Positions 9,111 to 20,273 of a DNA stretch of 64,000 bases are shown piece by piece (within the stretch, counting starts at the first letter, position 1; the number at the start of each line of letters is the position of its first letter). This stretch comes from Aliikangiella sp. G2MR2-5. GTDB lineage: Bacteria; Pseudomonadota; Gammaproteobacteria; Enterobacterales; Kangiellaceae. Made by a program: the position numbers and the translations under genes. The notes under the pieces were generated by a model. That model did not search any database, was not told the DNA's origin, and saw only the letters and a list, made by a program, of their open reading frames with translations. The DNA is taken from the NCBI RefSeq assembly GCF_015687155.1, contig NZ_JADPQF010000002.1:310001-374000 (forward strand), given 5' to 3'.

Positions 9111-10388
9111 TTACTGTCTGACCGCAACAAACAACTTGTCATCAATGCCGGTTGCATCAGAAGATAAGAAATCGTCACTTTCAAAAAGAACGTAACTTCC
9201 ATCATTGGTAAACACAAATTCCTGCGCTGTACGACCGGAAACATCCGAAGCGACGGTGCCATCTCTAAGTAATTGTCCAATATTGCCACTTTCCAGATGG
9301 ACCCAATAAATAGTGTCCACGCCATTAGAATTGAAACCGACGATATCAGCTCTTGAAAGGAATCCAACATACTGACCATCACCAGACAAATCCAAAACGT
9401 TTTCATAGTGGTCACTGTCGATGGCTGTAATCTGAGCTATTTCCGCTGTCGCAGAATTGACAACGAAAACCTGGTACCTTCCCGAGGTGGTAGTACCCTG
9501 TGCTAAGTCCAGAGAAGAAACTAAGGCCACACGGGATCCATCATCAGAGATTTTGATCGTATGCTTAAAGTTATCGTCAGACTGGGTAAGCTGAGATAGA
9601 TTTGCTCCGTCGGTCCCAACAATAAATAATTCAGTAAAGTTATCGGAGTTAGTTCCAAAGGGATCTCCCCCTGAATAAAAGGCAATCCATGAACCATTAT
9701 CGGACATCGCCATGTCAAAATGGTTTACTGAATCATTAGTCACCTGGAAAATGCTAGAGCCGGTACCGCTAACAGTGTAGATCTGCATATAATTACTCGG
9801 ATTATTACCGGTCAAATCTGCTTCGGAAATAAAGCTTATTAACGCACCATCGGCGGAGATTTGCACATTGAAAGGACCAAGAACACTGCTTGTATTGGTC
9901 ACCTGAATAACTCCAGAGCCATCAGTTGCAGCCCGGAAAATATTGACGAAGCCATCGGGGTTATCACCGGTTATATCGTCACTAGATGTAAAAACCACAT
10001 AACGACCATCGTCAGAGAGATCTACATCACCGTATTTGATTGTGTTACTTTCTACGTCAGTATTATTGCTTATCTGAACAACAACGCCAGTGTTTAAGTT
10101 AACGGAAAATAGCTGGTCAATAGTGTCCGGATTATCTCCAGTTATATCACTGGTAGTTACAAATGTGGCCACACCGCCATCACCAGAGTACATTAGATCT
10201 CTAAGGCCATTATCTGCGGCAAGTATAAATGTCGGTTCGTTGGTACTTCCACCACCGAATCCGCCACCACTTCCAGTTCCAAAACCACCACCACTACCAC
10301 TGAAAGAGCCACTAGGTGCTGAGTCAAACCCACCGCTACCGCATCCCGTTGCGACAAGCAGAGCTAGAGCTAATAATCCAGATCGCAT
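9111..10388 (-). CDS. Beta-propeller (TolB/PD40-like) surface lipoprotein
   Basis: A 425-residue protein with a lipoprotein signal, LALALLVATGC, and acylated Cys16. A Gly/Ser-rich linker (about 17-48) follows, then seven repeats of about 47 residues, each holding a variant of S-x-x-D-I-T-G-D-N-P-D followed by x-x-L/I-F. The best copies are DITGDNPDTIDQLF and DITGDNPDGFVNIF. This fits a seven-bladed TolB-type WD40-like/PD40 propeller. The Asp/Asn-rich loops could bind metal, but that is inference. It is the last gene downstream of hemE (90 bp gap) and ends at a strong terminator. The function is unknown; an outer-membrane or periplasmic binding scaffold is plausible. Confidence 0.85.
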   Translation of the reverse strand: MRSGLLALALLVATGCGSGGFDSAPSGSFSGSGGGFGTGSGGGFGGGSTNEPTFILAADNGLRDLMYSGDGGVATFVTTSDITGDNPDTIDQLFSVNLNTGVVVQISNNTDVESNTIKYGDVDLSDDGRYVVFTSSDDITGDNPDGFVNIFRAATDGSGVIQVTNTSSVLGPFNVQISADGALISFISEADLTGNNPSNYMQIYTVSGTGSSIFQVTNDSVNHFDMAMSDNGSWIAFYSGGDPFGTNSDNFTELFIVGTDGANLSQLTQSDDNFKHTIKISDDGSRVALVSSLDLAQGTTTSGRYQVFVVNSATAEIAQITAIDSDHYENVLDLSGDGQYVGFLSRADIVGFNSNGVDTIYWVHLESGNIGQLLRDGTVASDVSGRTAQEFVFTNDGSYVLFESDDFLSSDATGIDDKLFVAVRQ

Positions 10389-10478
10389 ACAAACTACTCC
10401 TTTCCCTTCAATCTTTTACTTAAATTATCAAAAGCCAAGTGACAACAATCCCCAGGTAACCTTTAATCCTGATATTTA

Positions 10479-11537
10479 CTAGGAGTGATACTGTACACTC
10501 AAGCGATGCACGGCATCTACGTAAGCTTTCACATTTTCCGGCGCTATCGTCGGGTGGATGCCATGTCCCAAATTAAACACATGACCATTGCCTGAGCCAA
10601 ATTTGCTCAGAATATCTCCAACCTCAGCTTCAATTCTCTCAGGAGTAGAGTATAGAACACAAGGGTCCATATTACCTTGCAATGCTACTTTCTCACCTAC
10701 ACGGCTCCTTGCTTCATCAATATCGATAGTCCAATCCAGCCCAAGGCAATCAGCACCACTTTCAACCATCATTTCAAGCCAACCAGCGCCTCCTTTAGTA
10801 AACAGAGTAACTGGAATTTGTTGCCCGTCATGATTTCTTTTCAATCCATCAATGATCTGTTGCATATAGTTGAGTGAGAATTCTCGATAATTGGCAGTAG
10901 AAAGCACTCCACCCCAAGTATCGAAAAGCATTACCGCTTGCGCGCCCGATTCAATCTGAGCATTTAGGTAGGCAATTACCGACTTAGCCAATACATCAAG
11001 TAGTTCATGCATAACTTTTGGTTGGCTAAACATCATTCCTTTGACTTCGCCAAAGTTTTTGGTGGTACCGCCTTCAACCATGTAGGTCGCTAAGGTCCAG
11101 GGACTTCCTGAAAAACCAATAAGCGGAACCTCTCCTTTAAGCTCCTTGCGGATTAAAGTGACGGCATCGGTTACATATCTGAGCTTCTCATATATATCCG
11201 GCACATATAACTTTTTCACGTCGCTCTCGGTTTTAACAGCCTGTTTAAATGCAGGACCTTCTCCACTTTTGAAATAAAGCCCTAACCCCATAGCATCGGG
11301 GATAGTCAAAATGTCAGAAAACAAGATAGCTGCGTCTAGTTCATACCGCCTTAAAGGCTGCAGTGTGACTTCACATGCAAGCTCTGGATTGGTGCACAAA
11401 CTCATAAAGTCGCCAGCTTCTGCTCGCAATTCCCTGTACTCTGGAAGGTAGCGTCCAGCCTGACGCATCATCCATACTGGGGTCATATCGACGGGCTGAG
11501 AAAGAGCTGCCTTAATATAGCGGTCATTTTTAAGCAT
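10479..11537 (-). CDS. hemE: Uroporphyrinogen decarboxylase
   Basis: Cytoplasmic haem-pathway enzyme that decarboxylates the four acetate side chains of uroporphyrinogen III to give coproporphyrinogen III. The 352-residue length is standard. Both family signatures are present: [16 protein letters not shown] near the N-terminus (the RQAGR arginines bind substrate) and [17 protein letters not shown] in the middle. The catalytic Asp lies in [27 protein letters not shown] closes the site. It follows damX in the gene string after an 85-bp gap, the usual gammaproteobacterial neighbourhood. Confidence 0.97.
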   Translation of the reverse strand: MLKNDRYIKAALSQPVDMTPVWMMRQAGRYLPEYRELRAEAGDFMSLCTNPELACEVTLQPLRRYELDAAILFSDILTIPDAMGLGLYFKSGEGPAFKQAVKTESDVKKLYVPDIYEKLRYVTDAVTLIRKELKGEVPLIGFSGSPWTLATYMVEGGTTKNFGEVKGMMFSQPKVMHELLDVLAKSVIAYLNAQIESGAQAVMLFDTWGGVLSTANYREFSLNYMQQIIDGLKRNHDGQQIPVTLFTKGGAGWLEMMVESGADCLGLDWTIDIDEARSRVGEKVALQGNMDPCVLYSTPERIEAEVGDILSKFGSGNGHVFNLGHGIHPTIAPENVKAYVDAVHRLSVQYHS

Positions 11538-11622
11538 ACAAAAACCATTATTGATTAAATTGTGGCAATTCTACCTGACCACTGAAAAGATGAAAATGAC
11601 AGATATCAGTATATTTTGCGTA

Positions 11623-13218
11623 TTAACGGGCTAACTCAACAACTTCCTTTTTTACTGCCCTAACAGATTTTATCCATGGAGCTCCAGGATAATTACGCTT
11701 TTTATAAATAACGCTGGCATTTTCTGCATCCAGCCTGGAATTGAAATGGCCACTGATGATCAAAAACAGTTTTGGCTGAGAGCTCTGGCGTTGATAAATA
11801 TACATCTGCCCTGCTAAAGGATGTGAATCCCTAAATCTGGTGGCAGCTTCTAACTTGCTTACCCCGGCCCACTGTAAGGTATATCCATTATCAGGCAGGG
11901 TTAAAATAAGTTCCTTGTCTTCCTCCAAACCTCTGCTAGTTGTCTTTTCCTCTTTCTTCGGCAACACCTCGTCTGACGTTTTTACATCAGGCTCATTTCT
12001 CTGGACAGTATTGTCAGTATTTTGCAGAGCCACAGGCTCGGAGCTAGAAACATCACTGGAACTAACTTTAGCTTGCTCGTCATTCGAAACGTTGCTTTCA
12101 ACAGCTATTGAGCTATTTGTCGCAGGTTCACGTTGTGCCTCTTCTTCGGGTTGAACCCTATTTATTGATTCTTCTTTAGTCGTAACAGGCTCCTTAAGAG
12201 CTTTCCGACTAACAGAAGATAATTGTTTTGAACTATCTAAGGAGTCAGTACTTTGTAAGCCAGGAGTCAGCTCCTTGGTAGCGGCAGTAGCGTTCTCTAC
12301 TTCACTTTGTTCAGAGGAAACAGTTTCTTTCGGTTTTTGCTTACTTTTCGGCTTTTGCTCACTATTTAGCTTTTTATCCTTAGATGAAGTTCCCTTTTTA
12401 TCGAGTTCAGCAAGTTCTTTCTTGGGCTCAGGAGTAATAACCTGATTGATTTCGTCCTGGAAAATCAGCGCAGAAATGAGCAAAATAGCGATAAGAAAGT
12501 AGCCCATTCCAGTCAGTAAGCTTTTTTTGGGAAAATTGTTAGTGCTCGCAACTTGGGATTGCTCCTCTGTCCAGCGCTTCAGATGGTACTTCAATTCCCC
12601 CAAATTACCTCTGCTAAGATCATAAAAGTAGCTCAACTTCTGCTCATCAAATAACGTTCTGATCGCCTGCTCATTTGTCCTTTGAAAATCAGCCAGCAAG
12701 TTAACAAGCTCAGTAGGATCAAATGGCAAAAGCTCGAAAAGAGCACAAATTGAAGGGTTCTGTTTGAGAGTAGGAGTACTATTAAGCTTGTTGGCTAAAG
12801 CAGACTCTCCAGCCATTACAACAAAAAGTCGCGTTTCTTTTCGTTCAAACTGCTCTTCTACCAAAGCCATCAAGTAATCCAGACAGCTTTGGCTTAGTAC
12901 CTCAGCATCATCAACAGTTAATAAAGCCCGTCTTTCGCCTTGTTGCTTAAGCTTTTCAAGCAGTGATAATTCTGAATTCTGCCAGCTTAAACCTAACTGA
13001 AGGCAAATAGTTTTCTCAAGCTGCTCCCTGGTCATTGCAGGTTGTGCTTGGACTTGTGAAATAAAGACTTCGCTTTCAAGTCTTTTTTGTAAGCGTTGGA
13101 GTAAAAAGCTTTTGCCACAACCACTCTCACCAACCAAAACACAGACCAAATCAGCGTATAGAACCTGATTTTCCAGTGAATCCAGTAGTTGGCGCTTATG
13201 AGCAGTAATGTAACGCAA
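11623..13218 (-). CDS. damX: DamX-type cell-division protein: AAA ATPase plus SPOR domain
   Basis: A 531-residue protein with an ExeA/GspA-like AAA domain (Walker A GESGCGKS at 30-37, RRALLTVDDAEVL as Walker B). A single membrane helix lies at about 233-252 (MGYFLIAILLISALIF). A long, low-complexity Ser/Glu/Lys-rich linker runs from about 255 to 430, and a C-terminal SPOR domain from about 445 to 525 (YTLQWAGVS, MYIYQRQ, LFLIISGHFNSRLDAE) should bind denuded septal peptidoglycan. E. coli DamX lacks the intact N-terminal ATPase; the longer form with it is common in other gammaproteobacteria. Directly downstream of aroB, as expected for the pilQ-aroK-aroB-damX string. Confidence 0.9.
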   Translation of the reverse strand: MRYITAHKRQLLDSLENQVLYADLVCVLVGESGCGKSFLLQRLQKRLESEVFISQVQAQPAMTREQLEKTICLQLGLSWQNSELSLLEKLKQQGERRALLTVDDAEVLSQSCLDYLMALVEEQFERKETRLFVVMAGESALANKLNSTPTLKQNPSICALFELLPFDPTELVNLLADFQRTNEQAIRTLFDEQKLSYFYDLSRGNLGELKYHLKRWTEEQSQVASTNNFPKKSLLTGMGYFLIAILLISALIFQDEINQVITPEPKKELAELDKKGTSSKDKKLNSEQKPKSKQKPKETVSSEQSEVENATAATKELTPGLQSTDSLDSSKQLSSVSRKALKEPVTTKEESINRVQPEEEAQREPATNSSIAVESNVSNDEQAKVSSSDVSSSEPVALQNTDNTVQRNEPDVKTSDEVLPKKEEKTTSRGLEEDKELILTLPDNGYTLQWAGVSKLEAATRFRDSHPLAGQMYIYQRQSSQPKLFLIISGHFNSRLDAENASVIYKKRNYPGAPWIKSVRAVKKEVVELAR

Positions 13219-13281
13219 TAACTTTACCTGTTACCTATTGTTTTTATTAGCTTTTGACAAAGAGGGTAGCGATAAGTTCTG

Positions 13282-14364
13282 CTAGGCAAGATGTGCGCCA
13301 ATCGCTTCCCTAAGTGCGTTTGAATCTTCTTCCTCGACAATAATACAGTCATTATTTCGTGGCAATACCAATCGATACTTATCCGACAAATTCTTTTTAT
13401 CCAGCTTCATAGACTCAAGCATATCCTCGACGGAATATCCTCCTTCAGCAACTTCCGGCAGGCCAAGCTTTTCCAGAATCCGTCGATACTCAGAGGCCTT
13501 CTCGATATGAATAAGATTCTTGGTGAGCGACAAACTGATCGCCATTTGTATGCCGATAGCCACAGCCTCACCATGCAAGTAACGCCTATATTCCGTCAAC
13601 TTCTCTATAGCATGACCAAAGGTATGTCCCAAATTCAGTAGCGCGCGCGCACCAAGCTCTTTCTCATCGTCAGCGACAACCTGAGCCTTCTTGCGGCAGC
13701 TTAATTCAATCAGAAGAGATATAATTTCGGCATCTCGAGCGAGTATTGCAGGCGTTTGATTTAGGAGTGCTTCAGAGATGTTGCTCTCGCCCAAAATAGC
13801 GTATTTAACAACCTCCGCCAACCCTGACAGATACTCTCTTTCCGGTAGACTCTTCAAAGTATCGGTGTCAATTACTACCAGTCGAGGCTGGTAGAAAGCA
13901 CCAATCATATTTTTGGCCTGGGGGTGGTTAACCCCTGTTTTTCCACCTACAGAAGAATCAACCTGTGACAAAAGAGTTGTCGGCAGCTGAATAAAACGCA
14001 TGCCTCGTTGATAACTTGCAGCAATGAATCCGCTCAAATCACCAACAACACCGCCACCAAGGGCCAAAATAGTATCATTTCGCCGAAACTGATTTTCAAT
14101 TAGAAAGTCGAGCGCTTTGGAGAAGTTTTCCAGACTTTTCTCAACTTCTCCATCTGGAATAACGAACTCAAATATTTTCTTGTTCGCATTAGACAGGGCG
14201 TCTCTGACTGAGTCACAATACAACGGCCCCACTACTTGATTAGTCAGTATTAAGACCTTTTCCCCTTCACACTCACCAGCGATCAGCCCGGCCTTTGCAA
14301 GCAGACCAGGAGCGATAAGGATACTGTAACTTCGCTCACCGAGCTCTAGTTTTAAGCTGCGCAT
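13282..14364 (-). CDS. aroB: 3-dehydroquinate synthase
   Basis: Second step of the shikimate pathway: converts DAHP to 3-dehydroquinate using NAD+ and a divalent metal. The 360-residue length is typical. Visible elements are LALGGGVVGDLSGFIAASYQRG (NAD and substrate site), LPTTLLSQVDSSVGGKTGVNH, and the metal-binding residues in LAEVVKYAIL (Glu), NLGHTFGHAIE (His) and YLHGEAVAIG (His). It starts 15 bp after the aroK stop, so the two are almost certainly co-transcribed. Confidence 0.97.
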   Translation of the reverse strand: MRSLKLELGERSYSILIAPGLLAKAGLIAGECEGEKVLILTNQVVGPLYCDSVRDALSNANKKIFEFVIPDGEVEKSLENFSKALDFLIENQFRRNDTILALGGGVVGDLSGFIAASYQRGMRFIQLPTTLLSQVDSSVGGKTGVNHPQAKNMIGAFYQPRLVVIDTDTLKSLPEREYLSGLAEVVKYAILGESNISEALLNQTPAILARDAEIISLLIELSCRKKAQVVADDEKELGARALLNLGHTFGHAIEKLTEYRRYLHGEAVAIGIQMAISLSLTKNLIHIEKASEYRRILEKLGLPEVAEGGYSVEDMLESMKLDKKNLSDKYRLVLPRNNDCIIVEEEDSNALREAIGAHLA

Positions 14365-14379
14365 AACAGTTGTATAGGA

Positions 14380-14904
14380 CTAATCCTGAGTTATTTGTGA
14401 AATTATTTTGTTAGCAACAGACTTAATTGAGTTTTCATTAGTAGCGACAATTACATCAGCAATTTCTCGATAAAGAATATCTCGTTCTTTATGCAGTGCA
14501 ATCAGGGTCGCCTCTGGATCATCGCTACTTTGTAATAGCGGCCTTCTTTTGTCTCGTCGCGTTCTTTCGAGCTGCTGCTCTATAGAGGTTTCCAGATACA
14601 CCACAATACCGCGACCAGCAAGAAAGGTCCTGTTTTCTTGTTCCAGAATAGCACCGCCACCAGTAGCCAAAACAATTCCTTGCTTTTGAGTTAATTCGGC
14701 GATTACGCTTTTCTCGCGCTTCCTGAATCCTTCTTCACCTTCTATATCGAATATCCAGTCAATCGGGGCACCCGTTCGCGCTTCGATTTCCTGATCAGAG
14801 TCGATGAACTCCAGGTGGAGGCTCTGGGCCAGCTGTTTACCTATCGTCGTTTTCCCTGCCCCCATAGGCCCGACAAGGAATATATTTCTTTTACCTTTCA
14901 TCAT
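14380..14904 (-). CDS. aroK: Shikimate kinase I
   Basis: Phosphorylates shikimate at the 3-position with ATP. The 174-residue protein shows the P-loop GPMGAGKTT at 12-20, the DSDQEIE Asp that binds shikimate, [17 protein letters not shown], and the lid arginines in [11 protein letters not shown]. It lies between pilQ and aroB. A 7-bp hairpin stands in the 82-bp gap behind pilQ, so aroKB expression may be partly uncoupled from the pil genes. Confidence 0.97.
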   Translation of the reverse strand: MMKGKRNIFLVGPMGAGKTTIGKQLAQSLHLEFIDSDQEIEARTGAPIDWIFDIEGEEGFRKREKSVIAELTQKQGIVLATGGGAILEQENRTFLAGRGIVVYLETSIEQQLERTRRDKRRPLLQSSDDPEATLIALHKERDILYREIADVIVATNENSIKSVANKIISQITQD

Positions 14905-14941
14905 AAGAAAATACTACAAATTTCCCTAGCAGAAATGCAAC

Positions 14942-14959
14942 AACCCGCGATAGCGGGTT
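14942..14959 (-). terminator. Hairpin in the pilQ-aroK gap
   Basis: Perfect inverted repeat AACCCGC (14942-14948) and GCGGGTT (14953-14959) with a 4-nt loop. On the minus strand only a broken T run (GTTGCATTT) follows, so termination is probably partial. It may instead stabilise the 3' end of the pil message. Confidence 0.5.
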
Positions 14960-14986
14960 ATTACTTTGAATCAATTTAAGTTGTAT

Positions 14987-17083
14987 TTATCTAACGGACT
15001 CTTTAACAATCTTAGGCGTCACAAACATGAGTAACTCCTGTTTCGCTGAAGAATCTGTAGTTGAGCGGAATAATACACCAATTCCAGGTAAATCACCTAA
15101 GAATGGTACTTTAGAAACGTCATGATTAGTACGTTGCTGATATACACCACCTAAAACTACAGTCTCACCGTTTTCGACAAGAACCTGAGTCCCAACTTCC
15201 CTAGTATTGATGGCAGGACCAAAAGTCGTCTGCTCACCTCGAGAATCTTGCTTTACTACAAGATCGAGGATTATACGATCATCTGGAGTGATTTGTGGAG
15301 TAACTGTTAGCGATAAAACAGCCTTTTTGAAGGTAACATTCGTATTTCCGGCACTACTCGCTTGTAAATAAGGGATTTCTTCACCAGATTCGATGTAAGC
15401 TTCTTGTTGGTTTGCAGTAATTACTCGAGGCGATGCAATCACTTCTCCCCGATTTTCACTTTCCAAGGCAGATAACTCTAAGTCCAGAATAGTACCATCA
15501 TCCAGGCGTGCAACGGTTAGTCCAACACTACCTGCAGGACTTACAACAGGCATGTCGACCGCGAAAGTTCGAGCAGCAGGTGAACCACTAAAGAACACGC
15601 CATCAGAACCAATGATATCTCCTGAAAGCGCGCCATTACTGCCTGTATCGGTAATACCAAAACGAACACCAAGCTCTTCTTCAAAGCCGTCATCAGCCAC
15701 AACAACCCTGGACTCGATTAATACCTGTCTTACCGGAATATCCAGCTTTCTAACCATAGAACGGATATGATCGAGCTTTTTAGCAGTATCCTGAATAATC
15801 AGATGATTTGTTCGTGTATCAACAGAGATGCTTCCTCTATCTGATAAATAATTCGCCCCATCAGTTCTAACCAAATCAGCAAGCTCTTGTGCTTTTGCAT
15901 AGTTAATCTGAATAAACTCAGTTCTTAATGGCGCAAGTTGTTCAATCTGTTTTTCGTTTTGCAACTGCATAGCTTCCTGAGTAGCTATTTCGTCTGCTGG
16001 TGCGACTAACATGACGTTGCCATTTTGACGTTTGTCCAAACCTCTGGTTTTCAACACTATATCAAGCGCCTGATCCCATGGCACAGCTTGCAAACGTAAA
16101 GTGATAGTGCCTGTAACTGTATCGCTTGTTACCAGGTTCAACCCGGTAAACTCTGCAATAATTGCTAATACGGCTCGGACAGGTATTTCCTGAAAGTTAA
16201 GAGATAGTCTCTCTCCGGTGTATACAGGCTCATCGAGCTTCTTTCTTTCAACTTCTTCAGGAGTCAAAGGTTTAAGCTCAATAATGTAGGTGTTATCAGC
16301 CTGATAGGCCAAGTACTCGAACTCGTCTAATGTTTGAATCGACAGGCGAACATTACCGCCAACGCGGCTGGTCGAAATTATTCTGGCGGGAGTCGCAAAG
16401 TCGACAACATCCAACTTTCGAATTAGCTCGTTGGCAACTTTTGCATTAACAAAATCAGCTAAAATAGTCCTACCTTCCTGACGTAAATCAATCCCCAAGT
16501 TTGAATTGTTTAACTCAACAACTACACGGCCTTCTCCAGCTTCCCCTCTTCTAAAATCGATACTTGCAATATCGTTATTGCTACCGTATGTTTCAGTCGG
16601 CGTCGAGGAAGATGCTACAGAACTGTTGAATCCACCGCCGTTAGACTTTTCCACTCCGTGGCCAACGGTTACAACGAGTTCATTGCCATCGACACGTGTA
16701 TTATAAGGAGTCATTTCTACCAGATTAATTACCAGGCGAGTCTTGTTGCCTGCCTCAACCGCGGTAACCGAGCGAGTCACACCGATTCCTACATTCTGTG
16801 TTTTTTTAGCAAGAGCACTACTAACACCTTCCAGATCCATCCATATTCGCGCTGGATTTTCTGTCGTGATCTCTTGAAATGCCGGTGGAGCTGAGTCCAT
16901 TTTGACTCTGATTTCAACCTTATCTCCAGGCATTACGCTATAGCTGATATCCTGAATTTGGGCAGCAAAAGTACTGATACTAGTAAAGGCTAACAAGCCC
17001 ATCACAAAGACTTTAAAAAGGCGAGCGGCCATCGCAATTGCTCCTCGAGTAATCTGATTACTATTTTTAACTCGGTTGTTCAT
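14987..17083 (-). CDS. pilQ: Type IV pilus secretin PilQ
   Basis: Outer-membrane secretin through which type IV pili extend and retract. After a signal peptide ending near TSISTFAAQ come AMIN domains (about 45-270) that bind peptidoglycan. A secretin/TonB short N-terminal domain follows (LSLNFQEIPVRAVLAIIAEFT near 290-360), then an N1 domain, and the secretin core from about 450 (VLIESRVVVADDGFEEELG, VIASPRVITANQQEA, LLMFVTPKIV). At 698 residues it is full length. Two starts are possible: the ATG at 17083 behind AGGAG, and the internal ATG at 17032 behind GAGGAG, which would give a more ordinary signal peptide. It is the last gene of pilMNOPQ. Confidence 0.95.
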   Translation of the reverse strand: MNNRVKNSNQITRGAIAMAARLFKVFVMGLLAFTSISTFAAQIQDISYSVMPGDKVEIRVKMDSAPPAFQEITTENPARIWMDLEGVSSALAKKTQNVGIGVTRSVTAVEAGNKTRLVINLVEMTPYNTRVDGNELVVTVGHGVEKSNGGGFNSSVASSSTPTETYGSNNDIASIDFRRGEAGEGRVVVELNNSNLGIDLRQEGRTILADFVNAKVANELIRKLDVVDFATPARIISTSRVGGNVRLSIQTLDEFEYLAYQADNTYIIELKPLTPEEVERKKLDEPVYTGERLSLNFQEIPVRAVLAIIAEFTGLNLVTSDTVTGTITLRLQAVPWDQALDIVLKTRGLDKRQNGNVMLVAPADEIATQEAMQLQNEKQIEQLAPLRTEFIQINYAKAQELADLVRTDGANYLSDRGSISVDTRTNHLIIQDTAKKLDHIRSMVRKLDIPVRQVLIESRVVVADDGFEEELGVRFGITDTGSNGALSGDIIGSDGVFFSGSPAARTFAVDMPVVSPAGSVGLTVARLDDGTILDLELSALESENRGEVIASPRVITANQQEAYIESGEEIPYLQASSAGNTNVTFKKAVLSLTVTPQITPDDRIILDLVVKQDSRGEQTTFGPAINTREVGTQVLVENGETVVLGGVYQQRTNHDVSKVPFLGDLPGIGVLFRSTTDSSAKQELLMFVTPKIVKESVR

Positions 17084-17101
17084 AATTTCTCCTAAAGCCT
17101 G

Positions 17102-17674
17102 TTATTCCTGGGCTAACGCCATATATACAGTACGTTGTTCCCAACAGCCTTTACTATCTGGCACCAATGTAGTTATCTCGATTTGATCTTCACTAATTTC
17201 AACTATTCGTCCATGGTTAATGCCCAAATAGTTGCCCTGCCTGACATGAAAAATATTTCCTTCAGCAGGACCAGCAGTCATTTTTATTAACCCCCAAAGC
17301 TTGGACTTATTTTCAACACTGCCTACCATTTCCATAGAATCAAGCGAATAGCGCTCCAGATCTTCCTTATGTCTCGAGGTATCTGGCTGAATAGTCTCGT
17401 CACATCCTTCTACCAATTGCTTGATTTGCGCTTCCAGTTCGGGCTCTAAATCCGCAAAAGGACTTTTCAGGTGGGCTGATGAGTAGTCATGAGGCTTATA
17501 CTCCTTGACTTCGGGCATCGGCTTGATTCTACCAGGAGGCTTTGCTTTAACCCGGTCCACCCAAGCCTGTAAATCTTCGGTATTACTTGAGCAACTCATT
17601 AACAAAGTGGTTGCCGAAGCGAATAAAAAAGTGCGCAAAATGATACTAGTCTTTTTCAAAATAACTGTTCTCAC
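17102..17674 (-). CDS. pilP: Type IV pilus lipoprotein PilP
   Basis: Inner-membrane lipoprotein that links the PilMNO platform to PilQ. In the 190-residue protein the signal ends ATTLLMSC, with the lipid Cys at about residue 28. A flexible Pro/Lys-rich segment follows (KPPGRIKPMPEVKEYKPHDY), then the conserved beta-sandwich with SLDSMEMVG and WGLIKMTAGPAEGNIFHVRQGNYLG. It lies between pilO (2-bp gap) and pilQ (18-bp gap). Confidence 0.95.
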   Translation of the reverse strand: MRTVILKKTSIILRTFLFASATTLLMSCSSNTEDLQAWVDRVKAKPPGRIKPMPEVKEYKPHDYSSAHLKSPFADLEPELEAQIKQLVEGCDETIQPDTSRHKEDLERYSLDSMEMVGSVENKSKLWGLIKMTAGPAEGNIFHVRQGNYLGINHGRIVEISEDQIEITTLVPDSKGCWEQRTVYMALAQE

Positions 17675-17676
17675 GA

Positions 17677-18294
17677 CTATTCCCCCGTATCCGAGCGATA
17701 GGTTTTCGCTTTTACCGTAAATGAAAGCATTCTCTCATTAGGAGCAGAAGGGACAGTTCCATCAGTAATTTTAATATCAAAATCGTGTAGAGTAACAATT
17801 CTAGGCAGTCTGGATACTCTCGATACAAAGTTAGCTATCTGATGATACCCACCTTTTACAACAATATTAATCGGTTTTTGTGCATAAAATTCGGAATTAA
17901 CTTCAGGCAAAAACTTGGCCTCTATAATCTCACAGCCTGAGCCGGTAGCCGCATAAGAAAAATCATCCAGAAGACTGGCCATTTCACTCGATTTGGGTAG
18001 TTGTTGCAGCAAGGTTTTAAAGCTTTCCTGAATAGTCGCCATTTGTTCCTTGTATTTAGCAAGATTTACCGCCTTACCCTGTTTTTCTTCAAACTCGCGC
18101 TTAAAGTCTACTTCTTTTCTTTCCAGACCAACCAGCATAGCCGATTGGTCTTTGATAAATAAGTAGTAGCCAAGGCCCACCACGATTGCTAGCACCAGAG
18201 CAGCCACGACCGCTTTAGCGGCAACGGGCCACGAGCCCATATTATTGAAGTCCAGATCACTGACATCCAGGTTATTCAGATCCTTTATGTCCAT
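17677..18294 (-). CDS. pilO: Type IV pilus inner-membrane protein PilO
   Basis: Bitopic inner-membrane protein that forms heterodimers with PilN. In its 205 residues one helix lies at about 25-47 (AVVAALVLAIVVGLGYYLFI), then a coiled-coil region (ERKEVDFKREFEEKQGKAVNLAKYKEQ), and a ferredoxin-like periplasmic domain. The start codon overlaps the stop of pilN, so translation is coupled. Confidence 0.94.
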   Translation of the reverse strand: MDIKDLNNLDVSDLDFNNMGSWPVAAKAVVAALVLAIVVGLGYYLFIKDQSAMLVGLERKEVDFKREFEEKQGKAVNLAKYKEQMATIQESFKTLLQQLPKSSEMASLLDDFSYAATGSGCEIIEAKFLPEVNSEFYAQKPINIVVKGGYHQIANFVSRVSRLPRIVTLHDFDIKITDGTVPSAPNERMLSFTVKAKTYRSDTGE

Positions 18295-18859
18295 TACTTA
18301 GCCTCCTTTTCCGCAGAGTCTGGTGCACTTATTTTTGTTCGGAGGGTAAATTTCTTCCGGTTGGCTCCCGAATTTTTGTCGCCCTGGATGTTATCGAGCG
18401 GTCCAGGTTTAAGCCAGGTTGACTGACTGATATTCCGCATAAATTTCGATATTCTTGGTGCCGACTCTGCAATTCCGGTAAACACGAGATCATCTCCTTT
18501 CCGACTTACCAGACTTAGATTAACCCCTTGGGGAATATTGGTTACTATCTCATCAAAAACATGAACAACCTGTGGCCTGCTTTTCTGTAAATCCTGGATT
18601 AAGGTCATTCTTTCTACCAACTGCTGTCGCTCTTTTTCAAGTTGTTGAATTTCCTTTATCTTAGAATCAAGCTTTCTAATTTCGGTCTGTAAAAACCGAT
18701 TTCTTTCCCTTTGGTCGTCTAGCAGTGAATTATAGAAAGTATAAACACCCCACATTAATACAACGCCAAAGAGTGCAACCAGGCCAAGCACACTGACAAA
18801 CTGTCGTTGTCTTTCCTGGCGCTGTTCTTCTCTCCATGGAAGTAAATTGATATTTGCCA

Positions 18860-18860
<1 letters not shown>
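18294..18860 (-). CDS. pilN: Type IV pilus inner-membrane protein PilN
   Basis: A 188-residue bitopic protein. Its N-terminus ANINLLPWREE is the conserved motif that docks into PilM in the cytoplasm. A helix follows at about 22-46 (FVSVLGLVALFGVVLMWGVYTF), then a coiled coil (residues 50-90) and a periplasmic ferredoxin-like domain paired with PilO. It overlaps both neighbours by one base, as expected for a stoichiometric complex. Confidence 0.95.

Positions 18861-20273
<1,413 letters not shown>

Noticed and set aside
11585-11605. Possible Pho box near ATGACAGATATCAG
   Set aside because: The two halves have no 4-bp spacer and the second does not match CTGTCAT; the hemE context gives no reason for PhoB control.
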